From Synchiropus splendidus (lineage: Eukaryota; Chordata; Actinopteri; Syngnathiformes; Callionymidae): a stretch of 64,000 nucleotides of DNA. The stretch is taken from assembly GCF_027744825.2 (NCBI RefSeq), contig NC_071334.1, positions 34,441,937 through 34,505,936 of the forward strand. The letters run 5' to 3'. Both the position numbers and the translations under genes were made by a program. The notes beneath the pieces were generated by a model, which worked only from the letters and a program-made list of their open reading frames with translations, had not been told where the DNA came from and did not search any database. Below, piece by piece: positions 35,595 to 47,158 of the stretch; the stretch's first letter is position 1; every line of letters starts with the position of its first letter.

Positions 35595-36344
35595 CATTAC
35601 AGAATGCAGTCACAAAGTCAAATACAGACCGCTCTGTTTAGCCTGATGCTACATGCTAGCATGACCATTTAGCATGTCAATGTGCAACACGAACACAGTT
35701 AATAATAAGGTGTAGCTAAAGTGTAATCAATTTAGTCGCGCATTTTGGATCTCCACTGCTGACATAAGTCCACACTACTTTACCCCCTGTGTCTTGCTCC
35801 CTGCGCTTTGCTGGAAGCTACTTCAAGTGAAGGACTTTCCCATTCCACTAAAGGTTTATTTTTACTGTCTACAACTGACCTGAGCGGTGGAAGAGCTTCA
35901 GCTTGTGATTTTGGGCTGCGGCTCTTTGTATCGCAGTGAAGCAGTTGTTCAGCAGAGAAACAGGTCCTACTGCGTAACATCAAGAGGATAATGGAGGTTT
36001 GGAGAGCAAAGCTTCTCAGCTGAGTCCAACAACTCGATCCTAAAGCTGAGTCCATGCTTTATTAAAGAGGACAGTTTTTGTTGAATTACATCAAAATGTG
36101 TGGAAATGCACCCACATAAACAACAAAGGAGAGCTTTGTTTGATACCATTCTTTTTGCACTTTTACCTTATAGTGAAGTTTGAGTATTTGACTATGCACA
36201 ATTTATTTATTTCTAAACCAAGAAGGGAGTCAGTCTGCAGACGGGACTCAAGATCAAGGTTCTGTTTTTGTCTCCAAATTAACTGCAGCTGCTGTTTAGT
36301 CTTTCTGTCTTATGAAGCCTTGGATTACTGTAGGTGGTCTGGCC
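35595..36344. other. Unannotated spacer
   Basis: No gene or repeat was recognised. Confidence 0.4.
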
Positions 36345-36566
36345 TACAACTAGTGTCGTGGTCACGACCACACCAACTGAAATCAAGACATTGTCGAGAC
36401 GGAGACAAGGCCAAGACAGTATCAATAAGGGGCCTCAAACAGATCCACAAATGAGCTGCAGTGGGCACACACTGGTCAACCGATCAAATGTCCGTTGAAA
36501 CATGCAGCGCCAGTCTGACAATTATCTGTCTTCATCTTAGTGGTGCGAAGATGACCTGCACCCACT

Positions 36567-36581
36567 GTGGCCCTCTAGTGG
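36567..36581 (-). promoter_or_regulatory. CTCF-like motif
   Basis: The - strand reads CCACTAGAGGGCCAC, a near match to the CTCF core. It lies just downstream of the RTE insertion's 3' end. It is prediction only. Confidence 0.3.
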
Positions 36582-36619
36582 ATCAGTTGGAGACCACTGA
36601 TACACCTTCACCTTCACCT

Positions 36620-37425
36620 TCTTCTACCACTTATCCGGGGCCGGGTCGCGGAGGCAGCATTCGGAGCAGGGAAGCCCAAACTTCCCGGTCCGCACAAACC
36701 TCCTCCAGCTCCTCCCGGGGGATCCCGAGGCGTTCCCAGGCCAGACCGGAGACATAATCTCTCCAGCGAGTCCTGGGTCTTCCCCGGGGTCTCCTCCCGG
36801 TAGGACATGCCCGGAACACCTCCCCAGGGAGGCGTCCAGGGGGCATCCGGATCAGATGCCCCAGCCACCTCAACTGGTTCCTCTCGATGTGGAGGAGCAG
36901 CGGCTCCACCCCGAGCTCCTCCCGGATGACCGAACTCCTCACCCTGTCTCTAAGGGTGCGCTCAGCCACCCTGCGGAGGAAACTCATCTCAGCCGCTTGT
37001 ATCGGCGATCTCATACTTTCGGTCATGACCCAAAGCTCGTGACCATAGATGAGGGTGGGAACGTAGATCGATCGGCAAATCGAGAGCTTCCTCTTGTGAC
37101 TCAGCTCCCTCTTCACCACGACGGTCCGATACAGCGACCGCATCACTGCTGCCGCTGCACCAACCCGTCTATCAATCTCACGCTCCCCTTTTCCGTCACT
37201 CGAGAACAAGACCCCGAGATACTTAAACTCCACCACTTGGGGCAAGAACCCTCCACCGACCCGGAGAGAGCAAACCACCTTATTCCGGTCGAGAACCATG
37301 GCCTCAGACTTGGAGGTGCTGATCCTCATCCCGGCCGCTTCACACTCGGCTGCAAACCGCCCCAGCGCATGCTGAAGGTCCCGGTCCGATGAGGCCAGAT
37401 ACATATCACAGAAAAAAAAGCTAAA
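36620..37425 (-). pseudogene. RTE/Rex3-like LINE, 5'-truncated reverse transcriptase
   Basis: A 317-codon open frame (36631-37584) becomes recognisable from about residue 57 onward as the C-terminal part of a teleost RTE-clade reverse transcriptase. Blocks in order are LQHALGRFAAECEAAGMRIS, VEFKYLGVLFSSDGKGEREI, YVPTLIYGHELWVMTE, EELGVEPLLLHIERNQLRWL (GHLIRMPPG follows) and RPRTRWRDYVSGLAWERLG, ending LLRMLPPRPGPG. The first ~55 residues are unrelated flank. The truncation falls at the FADD catalytic box, so endonuclease and palm catalytic residues are lost. The uninterrupted frame shows that it is younger than the other RTE pieces here. The 3' end is followed by GGTAGAAGAAGG-type simple sequence rather than poly(A), as usual for RTE. 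Confidence 0.9.
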
Positions 37426-40310
37426 CAAAAGGCCAGCAGTCATGACAGTCTTGGTCTCGACCGATCTTGAATAGAAATGCTGACTCCTCCCAGTCTGAGA
37501 CTGAGACAAGACAGAGGAAAATGCATTTGAGACCGGGACCTTAAAGACCACACAACTCAAGTACGGCAGCACTACCTTTAACACAATGCATGAGCAATAA
37601 AAGTGATTTTAAAGTTATCTCTAGCACAGACCTCTGCTATTAACGTCACTGAACAGTCTTCCCCCTGCTCTTTCCAGCTCATTACTACTGAGCTTATTGC
37701 TGTCTCGGCCCCCTGAGGGCCCACCAGTGGAGATACATAAGGGAAGTCGTGTTGAAAGTAACAAGCAAATTATTGTTTTTGTAAATTAATTCAACCTTGT
37801 TTCCTGATGCACAGACAGGTAGTCGCTCCCCTCGGGCTTCGTTCCGCATTGTGTTTTTGGATTTTACAGCACTTTGAAAACACCATATGGTCCGGACTTT
37901 TCCATGAAAAAATGGGAGGCAAGTGAATGAAACAAATGGATGCTCAGTCACGTTGTGAGAAACACCTCTGACCCAGATCGAGTTTAGGCACACATGAGGT
38001 CTGTCTCCCTGTTGGGTTCAGGCCAGAAACCTTGAGGTTAGGGATAAATGGTTTTCAGGTGTAATGTGTTGTTTTCTAGTGGTGAGAAATGGACCCTCAG
38101 ATCAAATCAAGTTTCACATTTCCTCTTGGTTCCTCTTGAAACTGAACTGCAATTGTGAGGATGAGCTCAAAGTCGAAGCCATGGAAGTGTGAGTCCGAGG
38201 AATGTTTTCACAGTGAAGAGTGATATAGATGGGAACGCACTGGCAACTCAAATTAAACTCAGCAGTCGAGGTAACATTAGAATGCAAAAATGAACAACTA
38301 AAGCCACGTACTCCTTCTGTGACCATTCAATCGCTGTACATCATTCTGTTTTCTCCACTGGAAATTATATTTGTATTATTATTATCCATTATTTTACACA
38401 GTTTGTTTTCTTTAATGATTATCTTTGAAATGCAATGTCACCAATTTTTGTTTATGTTCATTATTTGTAATTTAATTTCAATAATATATAATAATGTTTG
38501 TGTATCGAGTATTTTTCTTTCCTTTTTTTTTTTTTAAACGTGATTTATATTGTTTTCTACATAATAGTTTGCTAATGTGTTTCTGCACTGGAGTGGCCTG
38601 CAACCATACTATTGGGTCACAGATTCCAAAATAAGAAGCTGATCTACAGTTTTATTATCCATATGTCTTTTCATTCATTTTGCCAACATAAATCTTGTTC
38701 TTTCTGTTAAACTTGTGCTCCTACAACTGCAGATTCTGGGCTTTTATTTCTGGACAAAGGATGATCCTGCTAAAGCTGTACTTGACCTACTTTAATCGCC
38801 TCTTGTTGGGTTTATGTTCTCCACAGGGGCAACACGTGGTGGTCTAAGCTGACCCCTATCATAGGGCCGAGGAGGGAATTGAGCAGAAGAACAGACCTGA
38901 GCCTGGTTCTTGCTCTCTAAGTCCTCACACTTAATCCCCCGGGAAGGTTGTTTGTTCGTAATATCACCACTCCAGGCGCGCAAACCCCCTGTGGAGGAGA
39001 GCAAGCCTCACTGTGCTGCTGCTGCTGCTGCTGCCTCACCACTTGCTCATGTCAGTGGAACATCACAGAGGTCTGCTCTTTCACACGTGTAATCTTTTGG
39101 AATCATGGTCAACAACAACACACACACATACACGCACACACACAATACACGCCCTCGGACCTATGCTTTGCAATATCACTCACTTTTATATTGCTGAATC
39201 AGCTGCGCTGCGGATCAACTATCTATTACCATCTCATGACTTCCTGTAAAAGCATCAGCAGCCCTACAAACATGCCACTTCTCACTAGAGAACAAACCCA
39301 GAGCCACATGGAGAAAAACATGAGCTGTATTTTTCTGGATCAACATATTAATGCGTCGACATAGTCGAGTCAGTTGCCGTCTTTTATTTTCAAGACTCAG
39401 AATGCATTTTCTCTTATTTCCTTTTCTTTCCATCGCTATTATGTTTATAGACATTTTTCTTTTCAACTTCGAAATTCATTTTCTCTAACTGATTGTCTCA
39501 TTCACCGTGAAAGCAAATTCTAGCCGTTTTTTTGTTGTTGTTGTTTTGCCTGTTTTGCATTTTTTTTATTCAATACTTCAAAAGTATGTTTTTCCTTAAA
39601 ATAACAGCAGTTTCCACAAAAGGTTTCTGAATTCCTGCTTCACCCAAAATCCATTTTTGCACTTATCAATAGTCATGTCTCGTTTTGTGGTCTTGTTTCT
39701 TTCATGTTGCAACCCAGTTAATGCCATTGTTGTTCTGCAAGAGCAGTTTCGTTCCCCATCATTTTAAGATATCAAAAGTCATGACGTCCCTTATCCTCGT
39801 CTTCAGATGCTTACAGTGAGAAAGCTGCGAGTTGTCTTGTTTGTTTCCCTCCTGCTGCTGCTGTTTACTCGCTCGGACAGAAGGATTAGTCCTGATCTTA
39901 ATTTTCGCTCTTCATCCTCTTGTTCCTAATTCCGTTTAAATGCTTGTCTGAACACGAGCCAGTTCGTCCCTTTAGCCTACTTTCCACCTCGCTTCATTAA
40001 CGCTCCCTGCCTCTAATCCTAGAGACGCAAATAATTGGGCTTCCCTCATGCTTTGGAAGAAGCATCATACGTTCATCAGGTCATTGGCCTGCTGTCATCC
40101 GTGTCATCTTGTGAATGTGTGCTGTGTATTTTACTGAATTTGTACTGATGTACTCGTCGGGTGTAACTCCCGTGGCTTGCAGGAAACCATGAATTGTCAG
40201 CGCTCAATTTGACACCCAAATATCTATCTATAAAAAAGTCACAAAAACAAACCTTGACCAAAAAAAAATTCTTCCACTTCCACCGAGTGATGTGTCAGGG
40301 CTCATGTCAC
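37426..40310. other. Gene-free stretch
   Basis: Sequences on both sides of the RTE copy (36350-36430 and 37440-37575) share GAGAC-AAGAC-rich text and may be halves of an older element split by it. A possible small MITE lies at 38820-38997 (see findings). A GCT triplet run at 39013-39034 and a CA run at 39116-39144 are present. No gene was recognised. Confidence 0.4.
39116..39144. repeat. CA microsatellite
   Basis: A broken CA/CACG run lies just after the GCT/CTG triplet run at 39013-39034. Confidence 0.7.
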
Positions 40311-40524
40311 AGTATTGAAGGGTTGTTGAGGTTTCATGAAACAGTGTCTGATGTTCAGAGGCACGGTCTGTTGTGAAATGTTTGCACTTGAACAACTAAT
40401 TCAATGAAACCTCACATCACTTCGAAGCCGAAAGCGCCATCTAGTGGCCTCTGAAAAGTAGGACACTGTTTCATCAACCCTGCAATACTGTTTCATGATG
40501 CCTCATCAGTACTTCCACCCACAC
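40311..40524. mobile_element. Palindromic CTCF-like MITE, copy C
   Basis: The left arm is GAGGTTTCATGAAACAGTGT with a degraded motif (AGAGGCACGGTCTG). The right arm has a perfect inverted motif CCACTAGATGGCGC (-, 40434-40447), then AGGACACTGTTTCATCAACC and CTGCAATACTGTTTCATGAT before GCCTCATC. A TTGAACAAC...AATTCAATGAAAC centre is kept. Terminal TAGTG bases are poorly preserved. Confidence 0.75.
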
Positions 40525-41590
40525 CATGATTTTCAATGACCCTATATGTAGAGCTCACTGTTGCTTGGCCCATTGGTCTCCAGTGAGATCCTAAGTTACA
40601 TCATCCATCACCAAACATTGTCCTGATGCTGCTGAAGCTATGTGTTATATCACTATCACAATATCACTATAATGCATAGTGTAATGTTGATCATTGTTAT
40701 TATTATATCCAGGATACTCCGCTGCATCCAAGAGGTATCAGAACACCGAGTTGGGAAGCCTCAGGCAGCCACTCTTTATTAACCCTTAAATAATGTTGTC
40801 AGAACAACAGCACATTTTGGCACCACATTCACATGGATGTTGTTTTATTGATTTGATCATAAGCTGTTGGAGGAAGCATCCTGAAGCTGCTGCCCTCAGC
40901 CTGTACTGTAAAATTCTTCTGGACCTGGCACTTTCTTGCAGATTATCACTGGAGGCACTAAGCTTGAAGAAAAAGAGGACATTGTGGAGGATTTCAATGA
41001 TTTATTTATTTATTTTTGAACATTGGAGCTACACTCAAGTGCAGGCACAAAGCAAGCGGATAACTGGAGTGGGAGAAGTCGAAGTTTCAGATCTATGTTC
41101 ATAAGTGGAGCAGTGAAGGAGGACATCATGGATGTGGTATCAAGACATCTGTGGACTGTGAATAGATATAGATATTGAACCAAAAACCGTAGTAATGTTA
41201 AGGATAAATAGGGACAAAATAATGGGTGACTAATGCCTGAATGTGAGTTACACTAAACTGTTGCCTCTTAGGCCACACCTTGTCTTGATCTGATCAATAC
41301 ACCGTTACCGATAATATGCATCCTCATTTTTACTCAACTTTGTGTCAGCCAAAAGAACCAGTTTTTACCCTGCACAGAAAACGTCAACAATTTTAACACT
41401 GACAGGACCGTGACGATATCAACACGAAAACTGTAGAACAACTTGTTGACTGGATCGCTGAGCATCTGCCCTGCTTCTGTAACCACTCACTTGAATCCAA
41501 ACCGGTCCTCAAGGGCCTCGGCGGTTGCACCTTTTTGTTTCAACCCAACTGGCTCCCACAGCTTCGCCAGTCAGGCCTCCGTATCTAAAA
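40525..41590. other. Unannotated stretch
   Basis: No gene or repeat was recognised; the 103-codon frame at 40793-41104 has no family features. Confidence 0.4.
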
Positions 41591-41596
41591 ACAAAT

Positions 41597-41840
41597 GGTC
41601 TGCGACCAGATCATCTACACAGACTGTGTAAACTAACACCTGATGAGAAGGAGGAACTTCTACCGAGCATATGCTAGAACCACACTGCCACAAAGGTACA
41701 CGGCAGTAGTGGGAGGGCGAATGTGGAACTCACTGGCAAAGGAAATGAAAAGCTTGCGCCACATGATGGCTTTCAAGAAAATGTATCTGACATGGAAACT
41801 GTTCTTTGCACTGATCCTTTCAAAAATTGACTGAATTGTA
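41597..41840 (+). pseudogene. Non-LTR retrotransposon C-terminal relic
   Basis: The frame 41643-41834 encodes YRAYARTTLPQRYTAVVGGR, then MWNSLAKEMKSLRHMMAFKK, then an LTWKLF end. This matches the extreme C-terminus pattern of L2-like and related LINE polymerases (RT--YG-RRIWNSLP-EI----S---FK--LK--L). Only this end is present, about 65 codons. The exact clade is unclear. Confidence 0.5.
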
Positions 41841-42527
41841 TGTAATGTAGCATTATGAAGCCATATTATATAATGGTCACGCAGATCATGTAACATGTCA
41901 TCTGAGGCATTTACAATTTGTTGGAGGAGATGAAAAACATCCATTCATTCATTCATACATCCAAAAGCATGATCATCAAATTGTTATTTTTAGACTGATA
42001 AACACCAGCAAAAACATAACCTCCACCAGGTTTGACAATGTTTTGATCCTAATTGATTTCCTCTTTATTCATATTCGAATGACAACATTTCAAACATCCA
42101 CAAGCATTTTAATCAGACTGAGCACTTAAATGATGCGCATGTATAATTTGTATTCCACTTTCATCAATCTGAGACGTATAGCAGAAAGTGAATGGAAATC
42201 ACACCTGCTCACGTGGATTTGGCTGCTGAACCTCTCAGTGTTTGACTGGACTGTGAGCCCAAAGTAATCTAACATTAACCGTTTGAAGTCAATTGTATGT
42301 CATAATTCATTCACCTTCTTAGATTCTTTTTTTTTTTCTCAATTAATTGGCTTTAAAAAAATCATCAATACGTTTTGTGTGCAGTTTTAATAGACATTTC
42401 CACTCACAATTCTCATAGAACTAAAACTGCAGATCTCATTTTCGTGGAAATAAATAATTTAGGAAGAGAACATGGAGGACTTCTCCATTCTTAAGAGAAA
42501 ACAAAGTCTGTGTTGCCTGCCAGTTAT
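41841..42527. other. Unannotated stretch
   Basis: AT-rich, no gene recognised. Confidence 0.4.
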
Positions 42528-42722
42528 ACCCATCCCGCAATGGTGGGCAGTGATAGCCTATCCCAGCTACCTGGGGTGAGAGACAGGAGACACTATATTA
42601 TGGGACAGACACTCACCAACAGACACTTCCGAGTCAGCAATTTTGTTTTTGAACTATGGGAGGAATCTGGAGTCCCCGGAGGAAACCTATGTGATCAAAC
42701 TCAGGCCAACAAACACCTGGGA
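42528..42722 (-). repeat. Fish SINE-like interspersed repeat, minus orientation
   Basis: The + strand shows the diagnostic order of a widespread teleost repeat in reverse: CCATCCCGCAATGGTGGGCA, GACAGACACTCACCAACAGA, a CCGAGTCAGCAATTT block, then GAACTATGGGAGGAATCTGG and AGTCCCCGGAGGAAACC. The tRNA-like head beyond this (GGTTCGAATCC) is missing. Confidence 0.55.
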
Positions 42723-45700
42723 ACAGTAAAAGTTTCCTCCATGTTTGTGTTATTCATGAGTGAGAAAATGATTCTCAGTGTCCTGAATATTTGGTCATCT
42801 ATTCCTTCTTCTTTCAATCCTCCCCGCCTCGCACGACTGAAGAATGTTTAAAGGCGTAATCAATTCTAGTATCAGTAAAAGCACAAATAAAGTTCAAAAG
42901 CAGCCAAAGTCAGATGAAGGTGACGCAGCAGGGCCAGGGTTCCTCCTGAATTTGTTGGTCCAAATTGAGAGCAACCGCACTCTCTTGTCCTCCTTTTAAG
43001 AGGAAGTTGTGTCAACTCTCTGAAGGGATTGAAGCTCTGAGGTGGAAGCTTGGAAGTATTTAGATCTCATCTTCTCTACATTCATTCCTTCAGCACTGAT
43101 CTCCTTTTCATGCCACTTCACCGCCCTCCTTCCTCCTGCTGACCCCCACCACAAAGACCCCTCACCTCCAACGGCCTAATGATTTGACCTCTTCTTTCTG
43201 ACTCTCTCTCAGAATCCCTGGGGACCACATGGTTCAAATGCTGAGAGAGAGAGAGCACATTGTGGCTGGCCTTTCTTCTAGCTCTGACTTCCCTCTATCC
43301 ATTTGCAGCCTGTCACTACAAAAATTCAAAAGTTCTGTACTCACAATTTCCAGTTATCTGTACACTTGAATCTCAAATATAGTGTTATTAACACTGATAA
43401 CTGTCGTCCACTCAGGGATGGAAACTTATTTTTTTCTTTCCTGCTTTTGATCATGGCCAAAAATATTGTCATATTTCAAACACTTCTTCCACACAGGTAA
43501 CAAACTCAAAGCAAACTCAAACTGTTATTAACACTTAAAATTATTGAAGAATTATATTGGCACACTCAAAATTGCGAGTAATATCTTCACGCTCTTCTGT
43601 CAATAAACAAGTCTGTCGGCTATAGTAAAGACATTCACTGTCACTAAAAACCAAGACAACTTGGTGGTTTACCACACAGGGCGTGGAGAAGAGAAAGAAA
43701 CGCTCTGAGGTTTGGATGAAAATGTGTAAAAACATGGCCACTCTCAAGCCTTCAAGTCCATTCCCAGAGATGGTAATGTTCGTGTGACGACTGCGCTCAA
43801 TGTTGTCATGAAGCTGGAGAACAGAAATGGGACTTGTTTCTGTACCTTTGACATGAAAACATGGATTGAAAAGTCAATCAGGGCTTTGAGTCTAACACAC
43901 AAGACGTCTTGTTGTACTGGTGACTGCAACTGAAGAGAACTTGAGCAGCAGATTGAGAGCAGCTGAGGAAGACCACCAAGCAGCAAGTGAAGTGTGAGGT
44001 TGGCTCAGTCTCTTAACACGACTCGGGCGACTTTCATCCTGGTCTGACCTGCTAACAGTGCGTTGTAAATAAGCCTCATAAAAGTCGCATCATTTCTGCG
44101 AGAGCAAATTAAGACTCCAGTAATTTATGCCGGGTTCTTTCTCTCTCTGTCTCTGTCTCTGTCTCTGACCTGTGCGTGATTGCTGCTGATGAAATTGTCT
44201 GTGTCAAAGTCAAAGCTCGACCTGCGATATGAGTTGGAGGGAGAGAGGGAGGTATTAGCTATTAACAAATCTGCCCGGATATGAAACCAATGTTCGGTAC
44301 TAAAGCCAGAGGGAGATTATCCAGACGGCAAATACATGCCGATGCCCTTTGTACCGCACAACAGAGGGCATTTCATGGGCACAGCGCTGATCTCTTTACT
44401 GGCGTGCAGCGAAGGCTGTGTAATCCCAAATTATTTAACCAGATTACTAGAGCATGTAAACATTTCCTCTATTGAATTATGGATGTGGTTGCAGTCGAAG
44501 GATGTGAGCCCAAGACTCAGCGTGCCCGTCCAAACCGGAGCCAGAAGCGGACACTTTGGTCTTCAGTTTAGCTTCTACAACATCAGGGAGCACTTCAGCG
44601 GATTTTAGATAAACTTTCCTGGTGAGCAACGTCCATGGATTCTTTTGCACGACACGTTTTGTTAGGTGCAACACAAACCGATTTACAATGTTCTCTTCCC
44701 TGACTTCCCCTACAAACTCCACTTTCCTCCCTCAGGCCTACATCTTTCAGAAAAATCAAGGAAACTCAGCGACCCTTTTCTATTAATGTCTGCCTCATGG
44801 GAAGAAGCAAAGAGAAAATCCTGTGTCCAAAACAGAACTTTCATCATCCATCTTCAAACATTGTGGATTCTTCAGTCACTGCGGAGGCGATTAGAAGACG
44901 TCTGTGTTTGATCGTCCAGATGCGACGGCTCCATCTCACGTCTTTGACAGGCTGAGTCATTGCTTTAGAAACAGATCCCAATCATTCTTGAGAGAAATTT
45001 GATAAGATGAAGAGACAACAGTTTTATGGATGGAAGTTAGACCATCCAAACGGCCTTGATTCATTTATTTATAATAACTCTTTTTAACTGACAACTGAAA
45101 AAAACAGAGGAAGATAATATTGAGCCGCTGTTAAACATCAAAGTAATGTTTGAATCCTCATCTCCTGGCTTGTTAGAAAAGCAAAACAAATAACAGAACA
45201 AAAACAGACAGTCACCATTAACTGAAGAGTGACAAAATACATTGTTAACACAATATTCTAAAAAAGGAATATCTGTTTCAAGTTATGCAGAGGTGTAATA
45301 AAACTATATTAAAAAATAAATAAAATGAATTTGAAAGTCAAAAATATAAAAGTTATGTTGGATGGAAAACTCAACTATGAAAATAAAATGCACCATTTAT
45401 TCAGAGAACAAAATGTTAATACCATCATTTAGTCAATTTTCTTCGGCCTAACCAAGGTCAGATCAGGAAGGCAGGTCAGGTGGTCCAGTCTTGATGGAGC
45501 AGCAATTCTGGTTTGAATCTGTTCTCAATGTCCATTATTTTCACAGTGTTTTCTCCTCCACGACAGTTCTCATGTCTTGTTGCATCAGTTTGCAGTTGAT
45601 TTGTCCTCCAAACTCAAGATCATCTCCAGAAGAAGATCATTTCCAACCTGAAAGGAGAATTCAACACTTTTTTGACTGAGAACAAGAATGGTATCAGACA

Positions 45701-46792
45701 CAAAGGAACTGAACCATCACATTCAACTCTGAATCTTTCAAGGCAAGAGAGACAGTCTGTCTAGCACAGCCGACAGCACCACGTGATCGGCACGAAGCAG
45801 AGATGAGATCCTAAGGGTGCCACACACCAAACATCCTCCACAGTCTGGCTGAGCCAAGAAATTATGACTCTATCACAAAACCAGGTTGGATAAATATTTA
45901 TCAAGTCTCTCTTGAGTTGGACTCAGACGGCACAGGAGCCAGTGACCTTTTAAGATATGAAATTATCATATGTGGATGTAGCAGAGAGAAGTAAAGATTT
46001 GAACACAAGTGTCTCTGGTTCGGGCAGCGAAACTGAAGTGTTACGCTGGTCACAGAGTCGATGGTGATGATTCACTACTGAAACAGAGCTCTGAAGTGTT
46101 CTCTCTCTGGTGCCACACTGTCTGATGCAAACATCTCCAAATCTCATCTGTGCAGCAGGCACCTGGCCAACTATCGAGCAGCCCTCGCTCATGGTTTTTG
46201 GGTCACAAGCTGTGACAGGAAAGCGGATGAAAGTGTGCAGTGCCCAGCAGCTACACGCACACACACACTGAAGCGATGCAGGCTGGACAGAGAAGGATTT
46301 GCTGACCACCAGCGCTGGTGCTTTTCGTCTGGCAATATCACTCCAGGCAAAAGGAGAGCAATGACTGAAATGGAGAGATTGAGGAGTGATCACTCCATGC
46401 AGAAGAAAAACTTCAACCAAAAAGCAATACAATACACCAATAAAACACAATGTTTACTAACAAGTATTAGTCTTAAGTAAAAAGTTTAAAATAAAATCAA
46501 TCACTCGAAAAAGTTCCATTTGAGTTCAAAGGAATAATAATTCTGTATTGAACATCTTTTGAAGTATTTATGATAAAAAAAAAGAATTTAGAGAATTTAG
46601 AATTTACTAGAATAAAATGTCAAATAGTGTATCCAACATCAATATAGTTATCACACAAACTGTTTACAGATTCAAAACATGCAGGGCAAATATCAAAACA
46701 TCAAAACGTTCTCAATTTGAGGAAAGTCCAGTCCACTCAACATGAACAATCCCTGACTAGTTTAAATAATATTGATATATGATTCATAATAC
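42723..46792. other. Gene-free stretch
   Basis: The 166-codon - strand frame at 45950-46450 is the longest unassigned frame here but has no domain and is probably chance. A TCTCTG microsatellite lies at 44141-44167. The block 44250-44480 looks like conserved non-coding DNA (see findings). The AT-rich tract 45060-45440 holds nothing else recognised. Confidence 0.4.
44141..44167. repeat. TCTCTG hexamer microsatellite
   Basis: About four units of TCTCTG follow a TCTC run; it is a pure simple repeat. Confidence 0.8.
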
Positions 46793-47158
46793 CGTCACGA
46801 TCTAAATTGATGAATTGAACCCAAATGCAAAGGAAGACTCAAAGCATTTTATTAAACAGTCCAAGGTCAAACCCCAGATGATCAGCCAGACAGACATGCA
46901 CGTTTCAGGGAGGATCAGTTTCCAGGTCACAGGCAAGTGGGTTGACAGCGCGGGAATAGCAGAGATCAAGGTTCACGAACAAGATTCAGAGTTCTGGCAG
47001 GCAGACAAAGGCAGGATGGCAACTAGACAATCTGGAAGGGAGTGACAGAATGAGGTGGTGAATTTGAGGACACCACAAGACACAGGTGTGCCAATGACAA
47101 TGGGAGTGGAAACTCAGCTGAGGGCGGAGAGGGCGTGACTGAGTCAAAGACGTGACAA
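46793..47158. mobile_element. Possible non-autonomous DNA transposon
   Basis: The segment starts CCGTCACGATCTAAATTG and ends, on the - strand, TGTCACGTCTTTGACTCAG, giving short inverted GTCACG termini. Between them is purine-rich text of the GAACCCAAATGCAAAGGAAG, CATTTTATTAAACAGTCCAA and GGCAGGCAGACAAAGGCAGG kind seen in common teleost elements. There is no transposase and target duplications are unclear. Confidence 0.4.

Noticed and set aside
45950..46450. 166-codon - strand open frame, the longest unassigned one
   Set aside because: No domain, signal or homologous feature is recognisable, composition is irregular, and an overlapping frame exists on the other strand. It is probably chance.
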